DNA of 64,000 nucleotides from Sciurus carolinensis (GCF_902686445.1 NC_062213.1:138592491-138656490); one strand, 5' to 3'. Shown: positions 34,401 to 46,720, counted from the stretch's first letter. Numbers and translations are program-made. Notes: generated by a model from the letters alone, not told the origin.

Positions 34401-34894
34401 TTTAAGTTTAACATGATAATATTTATAACTTGGTATATCTTAAGAGGAAACTGAAATCTTGTCTTCTTCAGTTTTAAGTAACAGAAATAAATTCTGGCTA
34501 ACTTACACAAACAAAAAAGACATCTTATATTGCTTTTGGGGATCTAACTGAATCCACAAGTAAGTTAGAGAGACATGTTCGATATTATGCAAGAACAAAG
34601 GAAATTTCAATTGTTGAGGCAACAAGAATTACTTGAGTTGTAGTACTTCTATGGAAGGACAAACTCCAACTCTTCTGGGTTCTCAAGAGTGAAAATCTTG
34701 GGAAATTTCTGATTGGTCTGTTTATGTCTGTCTCTTGGTTTTAGGAAATACCACAGCAAGACACAATAGGTAATACACCAAAATAACTGTTATACCACGA
34801 GAGTAGGGTGGGGGGATTCTGTGTAGGTAAGAAAAAAGTAAATTTCTACTATGTCTATAGTTGTTACTGATTTATTGATTTTAATCTGTTGTAA
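34401..34894. other. Unassigned, old-repeat texture
   Basis: CTGGCTAACTTACACAAACAAAAAAG around 34,495-34,520 resembles an old interspersed repeat, but I cannot name it. No gene. Confidence 0.3.
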
Positions 34895-34990
34895 TCTAGA
34901 TTTCATTCAACAAATATTTATTTGGTACCTCTTATATGCAAGGCAATGTTATTGTTGGAATTATGACCAAATAAAACACAAAGAACATTT
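34895..34990 (-). mobile_element. L2-like 3' fragment
   Basis: ATTCAACAAATATTTATTTGGTACCTCTTATATGCAAGGCAATG matches the common L2/MIR3-type motif (ATTCAACAAATATTTATTGAGC...GTGCCAGGCACTG). Confidence 0.65.
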
Positions 34991-35639
34991 ATGAATTAAA
35001 TCATTAATTATATGCTTAATTTCGTTTTATTCTTGAACATTTAGGTAATAATGAACTGTAAAATGCTAATATACTTTGTTCTGGCAATGAGCAATAATGG
35101 AAGAGCATAAAATAGTACAAGGGAAACTATTTTTACTCAATGAAAATGCAAAATCATAATGTGGTCTATTATATGATACTTTGAGAAAAAGAGATAGCAT
35201 AACCTTCGGAAGAGAAGTACTCTGTGTAGTATAAAACTACTTATCTCCCTGTTTTTATATTTGGATGAGTTTCAGTGATTGCTCTCTGTGTTCTGAGAAT
35301 TCATAGGATCTCTTAATCTTGGTAGTGACTTAAAGACAAAGGGTAAAGTAAGCGGCAGTACAGAATCACGTTTGATAGGATTATTTATCGTGAGTCAGTT
35401 TTCATATCTTATACTTCTAAGGAAATTGTTGTTTTGAGAATCTGAGAGTGGGCCAGAAAGCTAGCAATTTTAATTTTATATTATTTTCTTGGCAAATGGA
35501 ATAGTTTTCCTAAGGAATTGACCTGGGTGATGAAATATTCTGTCTGGGATACTTGAGTCCCCAGATGTGGTGGACTACACAGACCTCTCTTTCTTAATGA
35601 GGCAGGAGAGTGAAGAACTAAGGATGGGTATGTGCTAAG
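34991..35639. other. Unique sequence, nothing recognised
   Basis: AT-rich. No supported features. Confidence 0.4.
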
Positions 35640-35860
35640 AAATCAGGAAGACCTGGATTTCGACAAACTTAGTTTTGAATCCTGTTTTACCAATTTCTAC
35701 CTTTGTGACCTGAAGAAGTTATTTAATGTTGAAAATTTCAAATTCCTGATCTATACAATGGAAGTTATATGGTCTTCTCATGAGGACTAAATGATGTATT
35801 TTGTACTGTGTATTGTGCTTACTGCAAGTTCATTTAAAAAGTTATTATTAGCTCTTTTAT
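35640..35860 (+). mobile_element. MIR SINE
   Basis: GACCTGGATTTCGACAAAC, CTACCTTTGTGACCTGAAGAAGTTATTTAATG, GATCTATACAATGGAAG. It shows most of the MIR core with decay. Confidence 0.75.
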
Positions 35861-35920
35861 CCTAATAATTTACCAAGCTTATAGGCTAAGTAATTTAGTT
35901 TAGATCAAATTGCTTTATTT

Positions 35921-36067
35921 TATTATTTATTTATTTATTTTTGAGACAGCGTCTCATTAAGTTGCTTAGGACCTTGCTAAATGGCTGAGGCTGGCCTAGA
36001 ACTTGTGATCCTTCTGACTCAGCCTTCCAAATGGCTAGGATTACAGGTGTACACCACCATGCCCAAC
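35921..36067 (-). mobile_element. B1 monomer SINE, TSD
   Basis: TTTATTTATTTATTTTTGAGACAGCGTCTC, GCTGAGGCTGGCCTAGAAC, GATTACAGGTGTACACCACCATGCC. Minus-strand B1 without an ID unit. Perfect duplication TTGCTTTATTT at 35,910-35,920 and 36,068-36,078. Confidence 0.93.
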
Positions 36068-36078
36068 TTGCTTTATTT

Positions 36079-38129
36079 TTTTTTTATAGAGGTAAATTTG
36101 ATACAATGAAATCTTGTTATTAACACATTGACTTACTATAATTATCAACCAGAAATTTTAGTCTCACTCTTAAAATAATCAGACTTGCAAATTATAAGAA
36201 GGTGTCTGTCACTGGGAGCAGCAAACAGAAAACGTTAAGCCACATTCTTGACAGAGTGGAGAAGTGGGAGCAGAGCTGCATTGAGTAATAAGAGTCACAT
36301 TTCTTTTTTAGATCATATCGACCTAGTGTGAGAGCCATGCACATATCAGAGATCACTCTTTGTTTGAGGGACTGATGGATGTTGTAGTCCTTAAACTCCA
36401 TCATAAAAATATAGAGTCATAATCAGTAGAACAAATAGTTGAGAGGGTCTTTTTAAAAATTTAAAAATCTGCTTTGTTGGTGAATTCCTTTAAATGTTCC
36501 TTCCCTAAATGAAAAAGAGATGTCACCATGCATTATGAGGTAGATGAGCCATTTGAGTCCTTAGATCAGTCATGGATTTCTTATGGGACTCTGGAGAATG
36601 ACCATGTGATCCAGTTTCCTTCTAGGTCAAGTTTTGACTATAAAATTGTATGTCTTCAAACTTCAGAGTCTGGGAGTAAAAAGGGAGACACAGTAACTAC
36701 AAGAAACCAGACACGGTTCCTTCTTTACCTGTTTCTGAGATTCCCTGAGAGGAGTGGGACTGGTGGAGAGAGTTCTCAGCTCAGGACACTTGGTAACCAC
36801 ATGGCATCCTTCCCCTTTGCTTGAGATTTCAGGAAATCAGTCTGCTACCAGCTGTGCCACTTCTCCCTCAATTTGCTGGTTGATGATAAAGTGCTGTCCC
36901 TAAAATGGGTCTGGTTGAGACCGGCAAAATAAACAAACAAAAATCCCAAGCAGCCAAAATACCAAATTAAGCAACATGACTCACTCATCTTTGTCGTGGA
37001 GGCCCAAAATATCATTTTTTGGGAGGTCTTAGTTTATAGTAAAATAGGCTTTTCAGTTTTGTTTGAGCCCTTACCTTCTCAGGAATTGTATCTGGGAGCT
37101 GGGCTAGAGAACAATGTGAACAAAAGATTAAAACTCTCTCTCCTGGCACAAAGGCATGGTCCTGAAGCTTGTGCACCTCACTTCTTCTCCCTTACAATGA
37201 GTACTTTTTTACCAGGAAACTCCTCAGTCTCTCATTCAGATATGTGCTTGGCAGATATTAGTCTTTAGTAAGTCCTAACTAATCTTTAACGCATGTACTA
37301 CCTGGACTCAATCAGGAGCCCTAGCTTCATTGTCCTTATGTATACTTTTTAGAACATGAAAATAGGTGTTAGAACATGCAATAATAACTGACTCAGAGAG
37401 CCTGGTTCTATGAGGGTAACAAAATGGTCAGATGACTCAGAGTAGATGCTCACTTCTCCTACCCCAGCATCTCAACATCATATAAACTCCAGAACCATGA
37501 CCCAGACCCAAGGAAAATGTCAAAGATCTTGACTAGGGACTAAATCATTCAAATAAAAGTTAATTTGAGTTGTAGAAGAAGATGGTTAGCCCTAAGGGAG
37601 ATTCTGGTCATATGTTGACACAACACTGCTTCAGTTTCCTTTATCCTCAGCTTTCATGTATCTACCTCTCAGGAGCCTTATGGCTTCTGGCTTCCATGGG
37701 CAGCTATGTGGAAGTGAGGTCTAGGCTTTGTTGGGATTTTTAGCAGAGAGAAATTGGCACAGCTCTTTCTCCCACAGGGGATGGGCAAAGAATATCAACA
37801 GGTAGCTAATTAGAGCTGAGAGAATCTGACACTGGAAAATGCTGGGTGATTAGAAGTCTGTGGGTCTTAGGACAGATGACAATGTTTGCTCAGATCTCCT
37901 GACCTTCCCAAGGCCAAGAAAGAATTGTGCAGGAAGTTAGATCTTCCTGTTTCTCAGGCTGTGAGAGTACTGGGAGACCTGAGATCAGGGGTGGGGTGAT
38001 TTCCTTTGGGACCAGCCTCTCTGCTTTAAATGGTAGGCCCCTGTCGCTAGAAAGGACTTCATCTTTCACTGTCTGTGGGATTCTTGTCATTTAGCATGAG
38101 CACCAATGAGCTGATGTTGAAGAATAATC
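36079..38129. other. About 2 kb unique sequence, no gene recognised
   Basis: Open frames at 36,528-36,824 (98 codons), 36,996-37,268 and 37,890-38,090 lack conserved features, Kozak/splice context or known relatives. No repeat could be named. Confidence 0.4.
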
Positions 38130-39692
38130 CATCTAATAGCTCTGAGGAGAGCAGTTAGAGTGTTGGTGGAGGAGACAGTGACAACAGGAATTAAGAACCA
38201 AGAACAGCATAAACATCCTTTTGGAAATGAAAACATGGCTCCCCATATAAAACAAGTAAAAGAACTGAAGGAGATTATAGTCTCTATTGAAATCCAAATT
38301 ACTGGTCTTAAAGAATCAGGCCTAAGAAATATCTCAAAGCATTAGGTAAAAAAAGTGAAACTTAAGAGGAAATGAAAGTCAAGTTCAATGAATCCAGCCT
38401 TTCTCCCAATTTCAAAGGGAGAGAAAATAACAAATAGGAAAAAGTCAATAATGTAAAATAATCAGAGGAAAAGACATAAATTTTGTAAAATTCTTGAATG
38501 CTAATGATATAGAAAAAAATCTCACAAGTCTCCAAGAGAAAGAACAAACAATCTATAGAAGGCAAATATATTAGACTAGTATCAGATTTCTTATCTGCAG
38601 TAATGAAAACTAGAAATAATAAACCAGTATCCATAGATTTCTTTAAGAATAGAACTACAACCAAATAATTCATTCCCTGGACAAGATATCATTCACCTCT
38701 CAGCATGAAAGAAAGGTATTTGTAGATATGTAAGAGTTAATTACTTATGTATTTAATCACAAGGAAATCTACAAGAAGAAAAAAATTTGAATCAAATAGT
38801 AGACTTGAACAGAAATCTCAAAATAGAAAAAAGTTGAAGAGAGAAATGTAGAAATTATAGGAGAGAAAGAATGTTAAAAGAGGAAGAAAGGAAAAGTATT
38901 TTAAAACACTCAGTGGAGGAAGAAAAGAGGGAAATAAAAGACCTGGTAGTAAAAATATTAACACCTTGCTTTCATATGATAGTCCAGTAGATAGTCTCCT
39001 CTAATTAGGAGAGCAAGGGAAAGGAAGATAACCACCTATGAAAAGGAAAAAAAAAAAAAACAAAAAAGTTAAAACTTCCAAATAAGTGAGGGAAAAAAAA
39101 GGGTATGAATGATATCTGACCAAAGTGGACAACATGATCAGATGAATTAAGTACAAAATAGGATGAAAAGAAACTCAAGAATATCAGGTATTTTACAAAA
39201 TGTGATTGGACTGAAATCCTCTTATTGAAAAGACTTAGATTTGATGAATAAAAGAACAGATTTAAATGTGTTTTGCAAAATGCATTCTCAAAACAGTAAT
39301 AAAGAGATTGAAAAAAAAAGAAAAAAAAGAATAAACATGTTATATCATGTCTAAAAAAAAAAATCTGTTTGCTAGTATGATTATCTAGCCCTAAATAACA
39401 GAAATATAGAGATCTCTACTAAACACAGATTATACCAATAAAATAATATTTTACAAAAATAAAAAAAAGAGATTGAAAATAAAAGAAGAATCAAACCAAA
39501 TCAACTAATAGAAATGTATAGAAAGACATCGAGAGGCAACACTAGTACAAAATGTGGAATGTAAGATTAAAAACACTAAAAAAGAAAAGGAGAGACATTA
39601 TGAATTGCTGTTTTTAGCAGACAACATAAGAAACAAAATATATACAATTTTTAGGGGTATGAGAGAACATTTTAATTCAATTAACAAAAAAA

Positions 39693-39820
39693 GCGGGCTG
39701 GAGTTGTGGCTCAGTGGTAGAGCACTTGCCTGGCATATGAAGCACTTGGTTCGATTCTCAGCACCACATATGAATAAATAAATAAAATATAGGTCCATCA
39801 ACAACTAAAATTTAAAATAA
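39693..39820 (+). mobile_element. ID SINE with long tail
   Basis: CGGGCTGGAGTTGTGGCTCAG, GGTAGAGCACTTGCC, GTTCGATTCTCAGCACCAC, then ATAAATAAATAAAATATAGG and a GTCCATCAACAACTAAAA end, typical of the tailed ID subtype. Inserted in the old L1. Confidence 0.92.
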
Positions 39821-39823
39821 AAG

Positions 39824-39915
39824 TGAGAGTTGGACATATAGCTCAGTAGTAAAGCATTTACTCAATTCCAAATATCCCACCACCTCCCTCCACCAGAAAA
39901 CAAAAACAAAACAAA
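39824..39915 (+). mobile_element. ID SINE fragment
   Basis: GAGTTGGACATATAGCTCAGTAGTAAAGC, then CAATTCCAAATATCCC. This is a diverged ID unit directly after the previous one, ending in an A/C-rich tail. Confidence 0.65.
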
Positions 39916-40065
39916 AAAATGACAAAAAAGAATGTGATTTTTCAGTACATCTTTCCCAGAATTGAAAGAATTTAACAGATGAATACAAAAGCCAAAAAAC
40001 TTACACAGATGACATAGTATAAATGAATAATGTAACTATTAAACTCGATTCAACATATTACATAT

Positions 40066-40385
40066 TGCTATTAGTCATTCTGACTGCTATAACAAAATAC
40101 CATAGACTGGCTAATTTATAAACAATAGAAATTTATTTCTTGGTGTCCTGGAGACCAGGAAGTCCAAGATCTAACTTCTAGTGAGGGCTCTTGTTCCAGT
40201 TCACAGATGGTATCTTCTTGCTGTGTCTCACATGGTAGAAGGGGCAAGTCAACCCTCTTTTAAGGGCAACAATCCCATTCATTAGGGCTTGTCCTTATAA
40301 TCTAATTACCTCCCAAAGACACCATCTCTTAACATCACCACTTTGGTGATTAGATTTCAATATACAATACTGTATAAACATTCAT
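40066..40385 (-). mobile_element. MaLR (MLT1/MST) LTR, solo
   Basis: TATTAGTCATTCTGACTGCTATAACAAAATACCATAGACTGG, GGAAGTCCAAGATC, TGTCTCACATGGTAGAAGG, AATTACCTCCCAAAGACACC. This is a clear MLT1-type LTR in reverse complement, inserted in the old L1. Confidence 0.9.
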
Positions 40386-42190
40386 ATCATAGAACAATTT
40401 AATGTAGTATATTTTATGTCTTGAATAGGGTATGTACATGTAAGCAAAATATAATTAGTAGTTCCATAAAACTTTTACAAAAATGAATCATGTACTTAGC
40501 CAGAAAGAAACCTTTAACAAATCCAAAGAATCAGAAAGTTTATGGGTTATATTGTTATCACAGTCCAAAAACGTTAACAGGAAATTAAGAAACACAGTGA
40601 TTTATGTCTTGTATGAAAGAGGAAATTAAAGAAGAAATATAGAAATGTCAAGAAATGTGGGAATACTGAACACTTTTAAAACAATGGGACACAAGGAAAA
40701 CAATGAGGTTGAGCAAAATCTGAACTCAGAAGAAAATATATGGCCTTTAATTACAGAAACAAAAAGGTGAAAATAAAGAATTTAAGTACTTATTTTAAAT
40801 TCAAGGAAGAATGACAATAACAAAGGAAATTTCGAAGAAGTATTAATGATAAAAGCTGAAATTATTAAAGTAGATAAGATAGTAGAAAAAGATAATAAAT
40901 TCAAAGATTGGTTCTTTAAAAAGATAAAATTGATAAACATCATGTGAGCCTACTAAAGAAAAAAAGAATAAAATAAAAGTAGGCAAGATTAAATATGTGA
41001 AAAGATTAAAGGGATTAAAATAATTTTAAGTAAATACTGGTAATGACTTGGTATCAATACACTAAAAAAAAAAAAAAAACAGAAAAATGAACACTTTCCT
41101 AGGAACACACTCATCAGAACTGACACAGAAGCAGGGAAAACCTGCATAGACCAATTATTATAGAAGAGATTGGAGAAGTGATTAATGATATACGATTGAA
41201 AAAGACTGCAGACAGATGAATTCATAGCTGAATTTTTAATCTAACTATTAAAAATGGATAATTTCAATATTATTTAAACTATTGTAGGTGTAAGAAAGAT
41301 TGAAAGTTCTTCAGTTAATTTTATGAAGTCAGAATAACCCAAATAACAAAGCCTACAAAAGAATCCAACAATTAAAAAGGCAGACCAGTGTCACCTCAAC
41401 ATAGATGACACATTACAGAATACAATGAAGGAGCGAATCAAAAGAGTAATACACCACAACAAAACAGACTTTATTAGAGGAATGAAAGTGCAGTTCCATA
41501 TCAGGAAGTCTAGCAACATATTGATTACATTACAATTAAAGGATAATTAAAGGATAAAGCTTTATCAATAGACTATGAGAGGGAATCAGATAAAGATCTA
41601 GTGACCAATTAAGGGTAACTCTTAGCAAAATAGGAACAGAAGTAAATTACTTAAATAATAAAGGTAAGCAACTAGCCAATACCATCTTAAATGGCAAAAA
41701 TTAAACCTTTTACTTAAAATCAGGTTTTAGACAAGTACTGTAACATTTACATTTAGTACTTTAAGCAATTAAAAATAAAACAACTTGTATAAATGACGAA
41801 AAAGAAGATAAGCTCTTACTACTGATCATATACCTGTTTTCTTTGAAAACCCAAGAAACTCCCATAAAAAGACAAATAAGAGAATTTGATGCATTGAAAG
41901 AATGCAAAATAAATTGTAGAAATCACCAGCCCCTCTCTAGTCAGGCAAAATTACTTAGAAAAGGATATAGGAATAACATTTGATTCAGAAGACAAACACT
42001 AAAATAATTTAATATAAATTTGGTAAGAAAGATGCAGGACACATTATATGAGTAAAACTGTGAAAATATTATTAGGAGATGCAAAAAATATGAACAAATG
42101 GAAAAATTATCATCATCTTGGATAAGATGACTTAATATTATAATGCTAATTCTCAAAAATTAATATATAAATCTATGCAGTTCTAAATAC

Positions 42191-43009
42191 TCTTATTTAT
42201 TTGACATAAAATGCCATATGATAACTGAAAAGGGCTTACATTGTCTACATAAAACAGTATATACTGTCTCTATGTAACAGTAATTATTAATAATTTTAGT
42301 TTTTAATCGATTTCCATGCATACACGAGTTTGTTGGAATGAAACAACTATGTGTAACCATAATGCTCTAAAAAAAGAAAAAGTCTTTAACTTGGAGCTTC
42401 TTAAAGACTTGTCAGTAATTATCAAAACAACACTGGAAGAAAGTTCTAAAGACTTTAATAAAAACATTTCTCTACAACAAATGTCAAATTATATATAGTA
42501 GGTTTTAAATACCCATCTCTCATTTCCTGCTCCATAAATGAAGCAGGATGAAGTCTAGGAGGCTAAATTTTTGTTTTGTTTTATTTAATTTTTGAGTCCA
42601 CATTGCTCTTGTCCTGTAGGGTGTAGTCAAATTTGATTTATAGATTGTGTGTTAAAATCACCTATGGAGCTTCATAAGAATGTAGACTCCAGCTATTCAT
42701 CTGAGTTCTTTCATTCAGAATCTGCAGCAAGAGTTATAGGAATCACTGGTAAAGTTTATACTGCAATGATCACTTCTACTTTCAGGATCACTTTTCTGAG
42801 CACAGAAACCTAAAAAGGGGCACTCAGTTTCCATTGGGAAGACTGTCATTTAAATCTTTGTGAGAAATGACTCATTTTCTTTTAGAAATGTGTTGAAAAT
42901 GGATTTAAAAAATAAATACAAATCAATTTTTTAATGTAGAGAAACCTTCAATGTGTATCCGTATTTCTTAATAGCAGGAGGCAGTAAAAGTATGTTGACA
43001 GTAACAATT
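42191..43009. other. Unique sequence, nothing recognised
   Basis: No supported gene or repeat. The 60-codon open frame at 42,316-42,498 has no recognisable relative. Confidence 0.4.
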
Positions 43010-43275
43010 TGTGTTTGAAACCAGATTTACCTCTTTTTAGTTCACCCCGTGTAACTTTTGATTTCTTCATCCATAAAATGGGCATGAGAACAGTACTTAC
43101 TGTGTGTGATAATCACACCTCAAACACACTGATACTTTAGTAAGTGCTAGCTAAAACAGACAGACACACTATTAATCTCCTAAGCAATAGCTATTTGAAA
43201 TAATGTTAATCACACTACATGCATCAACATGGGGTTAACATATAGTAGATACTTAATAACTATTCTTGATTCAAG
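43010..43275 (+). mobile_element. MIR SINE
   Basis: TTTGAAACCAGATTTACC, TTCTTCATCCATAAAATGGGCATGAGAACAGTACTTACTG, and a 3' AACATATAGTAGATACTTAATAACTATTC end after a 60-base insertion. Moderately preserved MIR, or two overlapping fragments. Confidence 0.75.
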
Positions 43276-44925
43276 GTTCAACATTGTATGATTCAGTGAA
43301 GTTTTATCAAAGTCATTAAGTATTCTTTTTCTACTCTGTCATTGGTATCATTTCAATGAAATATATTTCAATGTCCCCACATCGTGCTACTTTATGAATA
43401 CAAATGAATTCACCTTAATATTCAGTGTTTAAATCAAGATTAACAATCTGCTTAAGTAATAATTATTCCCTCCAACCCAGGCGCCCTCATTCATCACAGG
43501 AAATCCTCAGCTATGTCTCCAAGGTGCTCAGAAACAATTCTACTCCTTCTCTTTACTGCTCTCGGATTCGAGTCATTTCCTTGACCTTGTATTGGTCACA
43601 GTATCCTTCCTGAGAATATGCCCTTGCTGGACAGAGTAGTTCCTTATTGGTGTCAAGGCTGCTTAGAGGTCTATGGCAGACTAGTGGACATAATGGCTCT
43701 GGGCTGTTATACTTTGTCACCAGACTATGAGTAAACAGTTAATAGATTGGAAAACTCACGAAGTTATTTATGAAAATGATTCCTCAGCTTCTGGCCCTAC
43801 TGTCTTTCCCGAGGACTCAAAACAATTTGAAGGGAGAGCAAAGACTGCAGGTACCAAGCAATCAATTCCTTCCATTCTTTTTTGACAGTTCCAAGACCAC
43901 CATCTCAAAAATTCTATTCTTCCTTTATTCAGAAACATAAGTGCTAAGCATGTCACCTATAAAATAGATGGCTCGAGATGACATCAGTCCATCAGGTTCA
44001 TAAATGATAAGTTGTAAATTCCACCTTCATCTTAGGTGGATCATTCAAGGCCTTATCTTCCCTTCCTATATCCCTATCATTCAGCATCTGACATAGGCCC
44101 TAGTTGAAAAGGCATCTTGTTGACCCTTGTTCTGTTCCTATTGTTGCCTTTGAAAGCAAAACAAGTGCTCATGGAGAGAAGGATCACCTTTCTGAGGTTG
44201 AGGTCACTCTGGCCCACAGTCGCTGCTGCCTGGCTTCTCTGGGGACCCAGTGCTCTGTCTCTGCAGCAACATGGAGCTCTGGGGATTTCTGTTGTTCTGG
44301 TATTGACGTGACTTGAGAATACTGATAATAACAGTTTAGATAATAACAATGGCATACCATACAGAACCAATTTTCTTCTTGATTTCTGAAAAAGTTTTCT
44401 TAAGGAGATATGAAAGTTTTTAGTGCCCTGTTATCCTGTTATTTTTTCTTTTGAAATTCTGGTAAGGTACATGAAGAACCATGATAGTAGGTTTATTGTA
44501 AAACTCTTGCTCCTTCCTAGGATTGGAAGAATGATAGTATAATATGTTTGAAGTGCAGCATAAAGTGTAATCTAGTGTATCTACTGTAAATGATCATGTA
44601 AGACTGATTAGTGGGAAGGCAACGGAGAATTGCTCCTCATTCTTATTTGACCCTAGCAGTGCATTGCTGATGTTGATGTTTCAGTTTAATTCTGGCTGAA
44701 GTCCAGCCTCTTCTTTTTAATTCCTATTTCTACATCAGTGTGATGTCTACTTTAGATACACCTAAGGTCTCATCTCTCCACTGTGAAACCCAGTCCTCAC
44801 AAATGAAGGTTAAACAAACTCACATTCAGTGCCAATCATAGATGTGATAAGACTTTATGTGTATCTCTCCCATAGACACTAGTGGAAAGGCATTAGGTGA
44901 GAAGTCCAGGCAGCAGAGTCTTTCT
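43276..44925. other. Unique sequence upstream of CpG island
   Basis: Overlapping open frames on both strands at 44,077-44,370 (about 64-97 codons) reflect a local stop-poor, GC-richer patch. One plus-strand frame is hydrophobic and leader-like but has no splice or domain support. Nothing else is recognised. Confidence 0.4.
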
Positions 44926-44929
44926 GCCA

Positions 44930-45110
44930 CTCATAGTCTGTGAGAGTTTAACCGAGCACTACAAACTCTGAATCCAGTTCCCCTACTTGAAAATTAGGAA
45001 TAATGTTACCAATCTCACAGTTTTTTAGAATAGTAAGTGAAGGGTTGAAATTGACAATACTGTCAGTACAATGTTTAGTTTAAAGAAGGTGCTGAACTTA
45101 TGTTTATTTA
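44930..45110 (+). mobile_element. MIR SINE
   Basis: GTGAGAGTTTAACCGAGCACTAC, CTACTTGAAAATTAGGAATAATGTTACCAATCTCACAG, AGTACAATGTTTAGTTTAAAGAAGG. Diverged MIR. Confidence 0.65.
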
Positions 45111-45959
45111 CTCAGAATAGGACAAAACTTCAATCTAGAGAAAATTACTTTCAATTGTGAAATTTTGTATTATTTGTGATGCCTTTTTTCTTTTAATCTT
45201 TTATAGGTAATTGCTAATTCTGAACTCACTTCTCTTTCTTTCTATAAGGAAAACTGTACACTTGTATTGAGCTTCGCCATGGTCTGAAATGGACCTGTGT
45301 GTTTGATTTCAAAAGGGGCCAGAAACACACAAGTCCAAGGAATGTATATATGGGAGCTCTTCCCAGTTTCTACAAAGTTAATTTCATATTAAGGAAATGA
45401 TTGTCTCCCACTTCCCAGACATTAATGTTTAACATGGTGAGCAATAAATATCACCGAATTTTTCTATAATCTTTTGTAGCTCTCTAAATTGAAACAGCGT
45501 CCTAAATCTACATATTCCAACTGCTGTAGTTTAACACTTGGAACTAAGTGTGATTCACAACTCTTCCTCACTTCTCCGCAGGTACAAGGCACCTGCAGGA
45601 TGGGGCTGCACCTGGTTTTATTTTCTAACTTCCAACACGGTCTTGGATACCCTTTTATCCTTTTGCTTCACAAAGATGCTTAGTTAAAGGATCTGAGGAG
45701 CACCTTCAAAAATTCGAGAGGCTCCACTGTCTGGTGGGTGAGCTGTCGGTGATAAACCGCACACCAGGACCTGCTGCCACCGGGCCGCAAGGCAGAGAAG
45801 GAGGTGGCACGCAGCGCTGCGCGCAGGCCAACGCCCTTTCGCATCTCCCTCGGAGGGGACACCGCCCAGGCGCTCCGTTGCTAGGTCCTCTGTTTGCCGC
45901 GTTCTAAAGGAGCCCTGAGCGCGACCAAGACTAAAGGGGAGGGGGGTGCCAGGAAAAGC

Positions 45960-46401
45960 TAGAACACTGTTTTCAGTAAACCACGGAGAGCAGCAGCGGC
46001 TCCTCCCTTGGTCCTCCTGTCCCCAAGCCCCAGCCTTGCGGGGGGCGTCGAGCTATTCCCTTGTTTTTGGTCGCTCCCAGCCTTCGCGAGCCCTCGGAGC
46101 CCTCTGCGTCCGCGCCTCTCGGCACGTCGCGCACCCCCGGTCGCGGCGGGAGAATGGTCTGGCCCGTCGGTAGCCGCCACCCCCTTGGGCAGCTACAGCT
46201 GTTCCAGCGGCTCCGGGTCGAGCACCGGAGTCCCGAGCCGTGGCTGCCGCTGGCGGTGGGCGGGCGGAGGGGGTCACCGAACCACCAGCGGAGCTGCCGG
46301 GCACCGGGCAGCCGTCCGCCGGCCAGTGGCGGAGCGCGGGAGCCGCGGAGGGACCGCCCGCAGCGGGGAGGCGAGGACCGGCGCTGGGCTTCTCTCGCCC
46401 G
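45960..46401 (+). other. Putative first exon (partial or non-coding)
   Basis: The 3' end is set by a donor: ...CTCTCGCCCG then GTGAGT at 46,402-46,407 (consensus MAG|GTRAGT, with C-G before the cut). The 5' end is arbitrary within the island. The exon contains one ATG, at 46,154, in strong context (A at -3, G at +4). Its frame stays open for 83 codons to the donor and would splice in phase 2. The predicted peptide is Arg/Pro/Gly-rich, as GC-rich 5' UTRs usually translate, so the exon may be wholly 5' UTR with the real start in exon 2. Longer frames over the same DNA (46,008-46,553, minus 45,973-46,422) use non-ATG starts and are discounted. Confidence 0.5.
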
Positions 46402-46407
46402 GTGAGT
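46402..46407 (+). promoter_or_regulatory. Splice donor GTGAGT
   Basis: A consensus U1 site within the CpG island, the only strong donor in the GC-rich exon-like region. It supports a plus-strand transcript entering a long first intron. Confidence 0.6.
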
Positions 46408-46469
46408 ACCTGCTGCCGCCACCTCCCCGACGCCCTCTCATCGTCCCCTCGCCCCAGAGGTCTCGGCCT

Positions 46470-46486
46470 CCCCCCCCCCCCCCCCC
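46470..46486 (+). repeat. Poly(C) run of 17
   Basis: Seventeen Cs within the CpG island just inside the putative intron. Prone to length variation and sequencing error. Confidence 0.95.
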
Positions 46487-46720
46487 AGTGACCGTCCCGG
46501 GTACAGTGTCCTCAGCCGAGCAGCGGAACAGAGAGCTGCTGCTGTCAGGCTAATGATTCAGCACCATTCGCACGAAGAGGTTTGGGCAGAATGGGGGAGG
46601 GGGGAAGGGGACGAGGTCAGTTGCGGGTCGCACCTCAGTTTCTAGGCTCTCAGTAGAAGACCTGGGCGTCGGGGTCGGGTGGGGTGATCACAGAGGATCC
46701 CTGCCGGCTTGTTCTGTAAT

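Larger units (their letters stand above)
38130..42190 (+). mobile_element. Old L1 (L1M-type), 4 kb, plus strand
   Basis: A-rich plus strand throughout. The first half (38,130-39,560) resembles the 5'/ORF1 region of old L1 (CATTCACCTCTCAGCATGAAAG). From 40,560 to 42,190 the ORF2 order is seen: GAAATTAAAGAAGAAATATAG, AAGATTGGTTCTTTAAAAAG, ACCAGTGTCACCTCAACATAG, CTAGCCAATACCATCTTAAATGG. No open frame survives. It is interrupted by ID SINEs at 39,693-39,915 and a MaLR LTR at 40,066-40,385. Confidence 0.75.
45690..46720 (+). promoter_or_regulatory. CpG-island promoter
   Basis: GC content and CpG frequency rise abruptly at about 45,700 and fall off by about 46,720, in a window that is otherwise AT-rich and CpG-poor. 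The island is free of repeats. GC-box-like elements include GTGGGCGGGCGGAGG (46,256-46,270) and GGGGAGGGGGG near 45,938. There is no TATA box, which fits a housekeeping or broadly expressed gene with dispersed start sites. The splice donor at 46,402 sets the likely direction as plus. Bidirectional activity is possible because minus-strand frames are equally open, but no minus-strand donor was identified. The gene could not be named from sequence alone. Confidence 0.85.

Noticed and set aside
44077..44370. Overlapping open frames on both strands, one leader-like
   Set aside because: Simultaneous openness on both strands suggests a stop-poor patch. No splice sites or family resemblance.
45973..46422. 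149-codon minus-strand open frame over the CpG island
   Set aside because: Non-ATG start and low-complexity Arg/Pro/Gly composition. No minus-strand splice signals found.
46008..46553. 181-codon plus-strand open frame over the CpG island
   Set aside because: It has a non-ATG start, runs across the splice donor and a poly(C) run, and its Pro/Arg/Ser-rich content is what GC-rich DNA gives in any frame.
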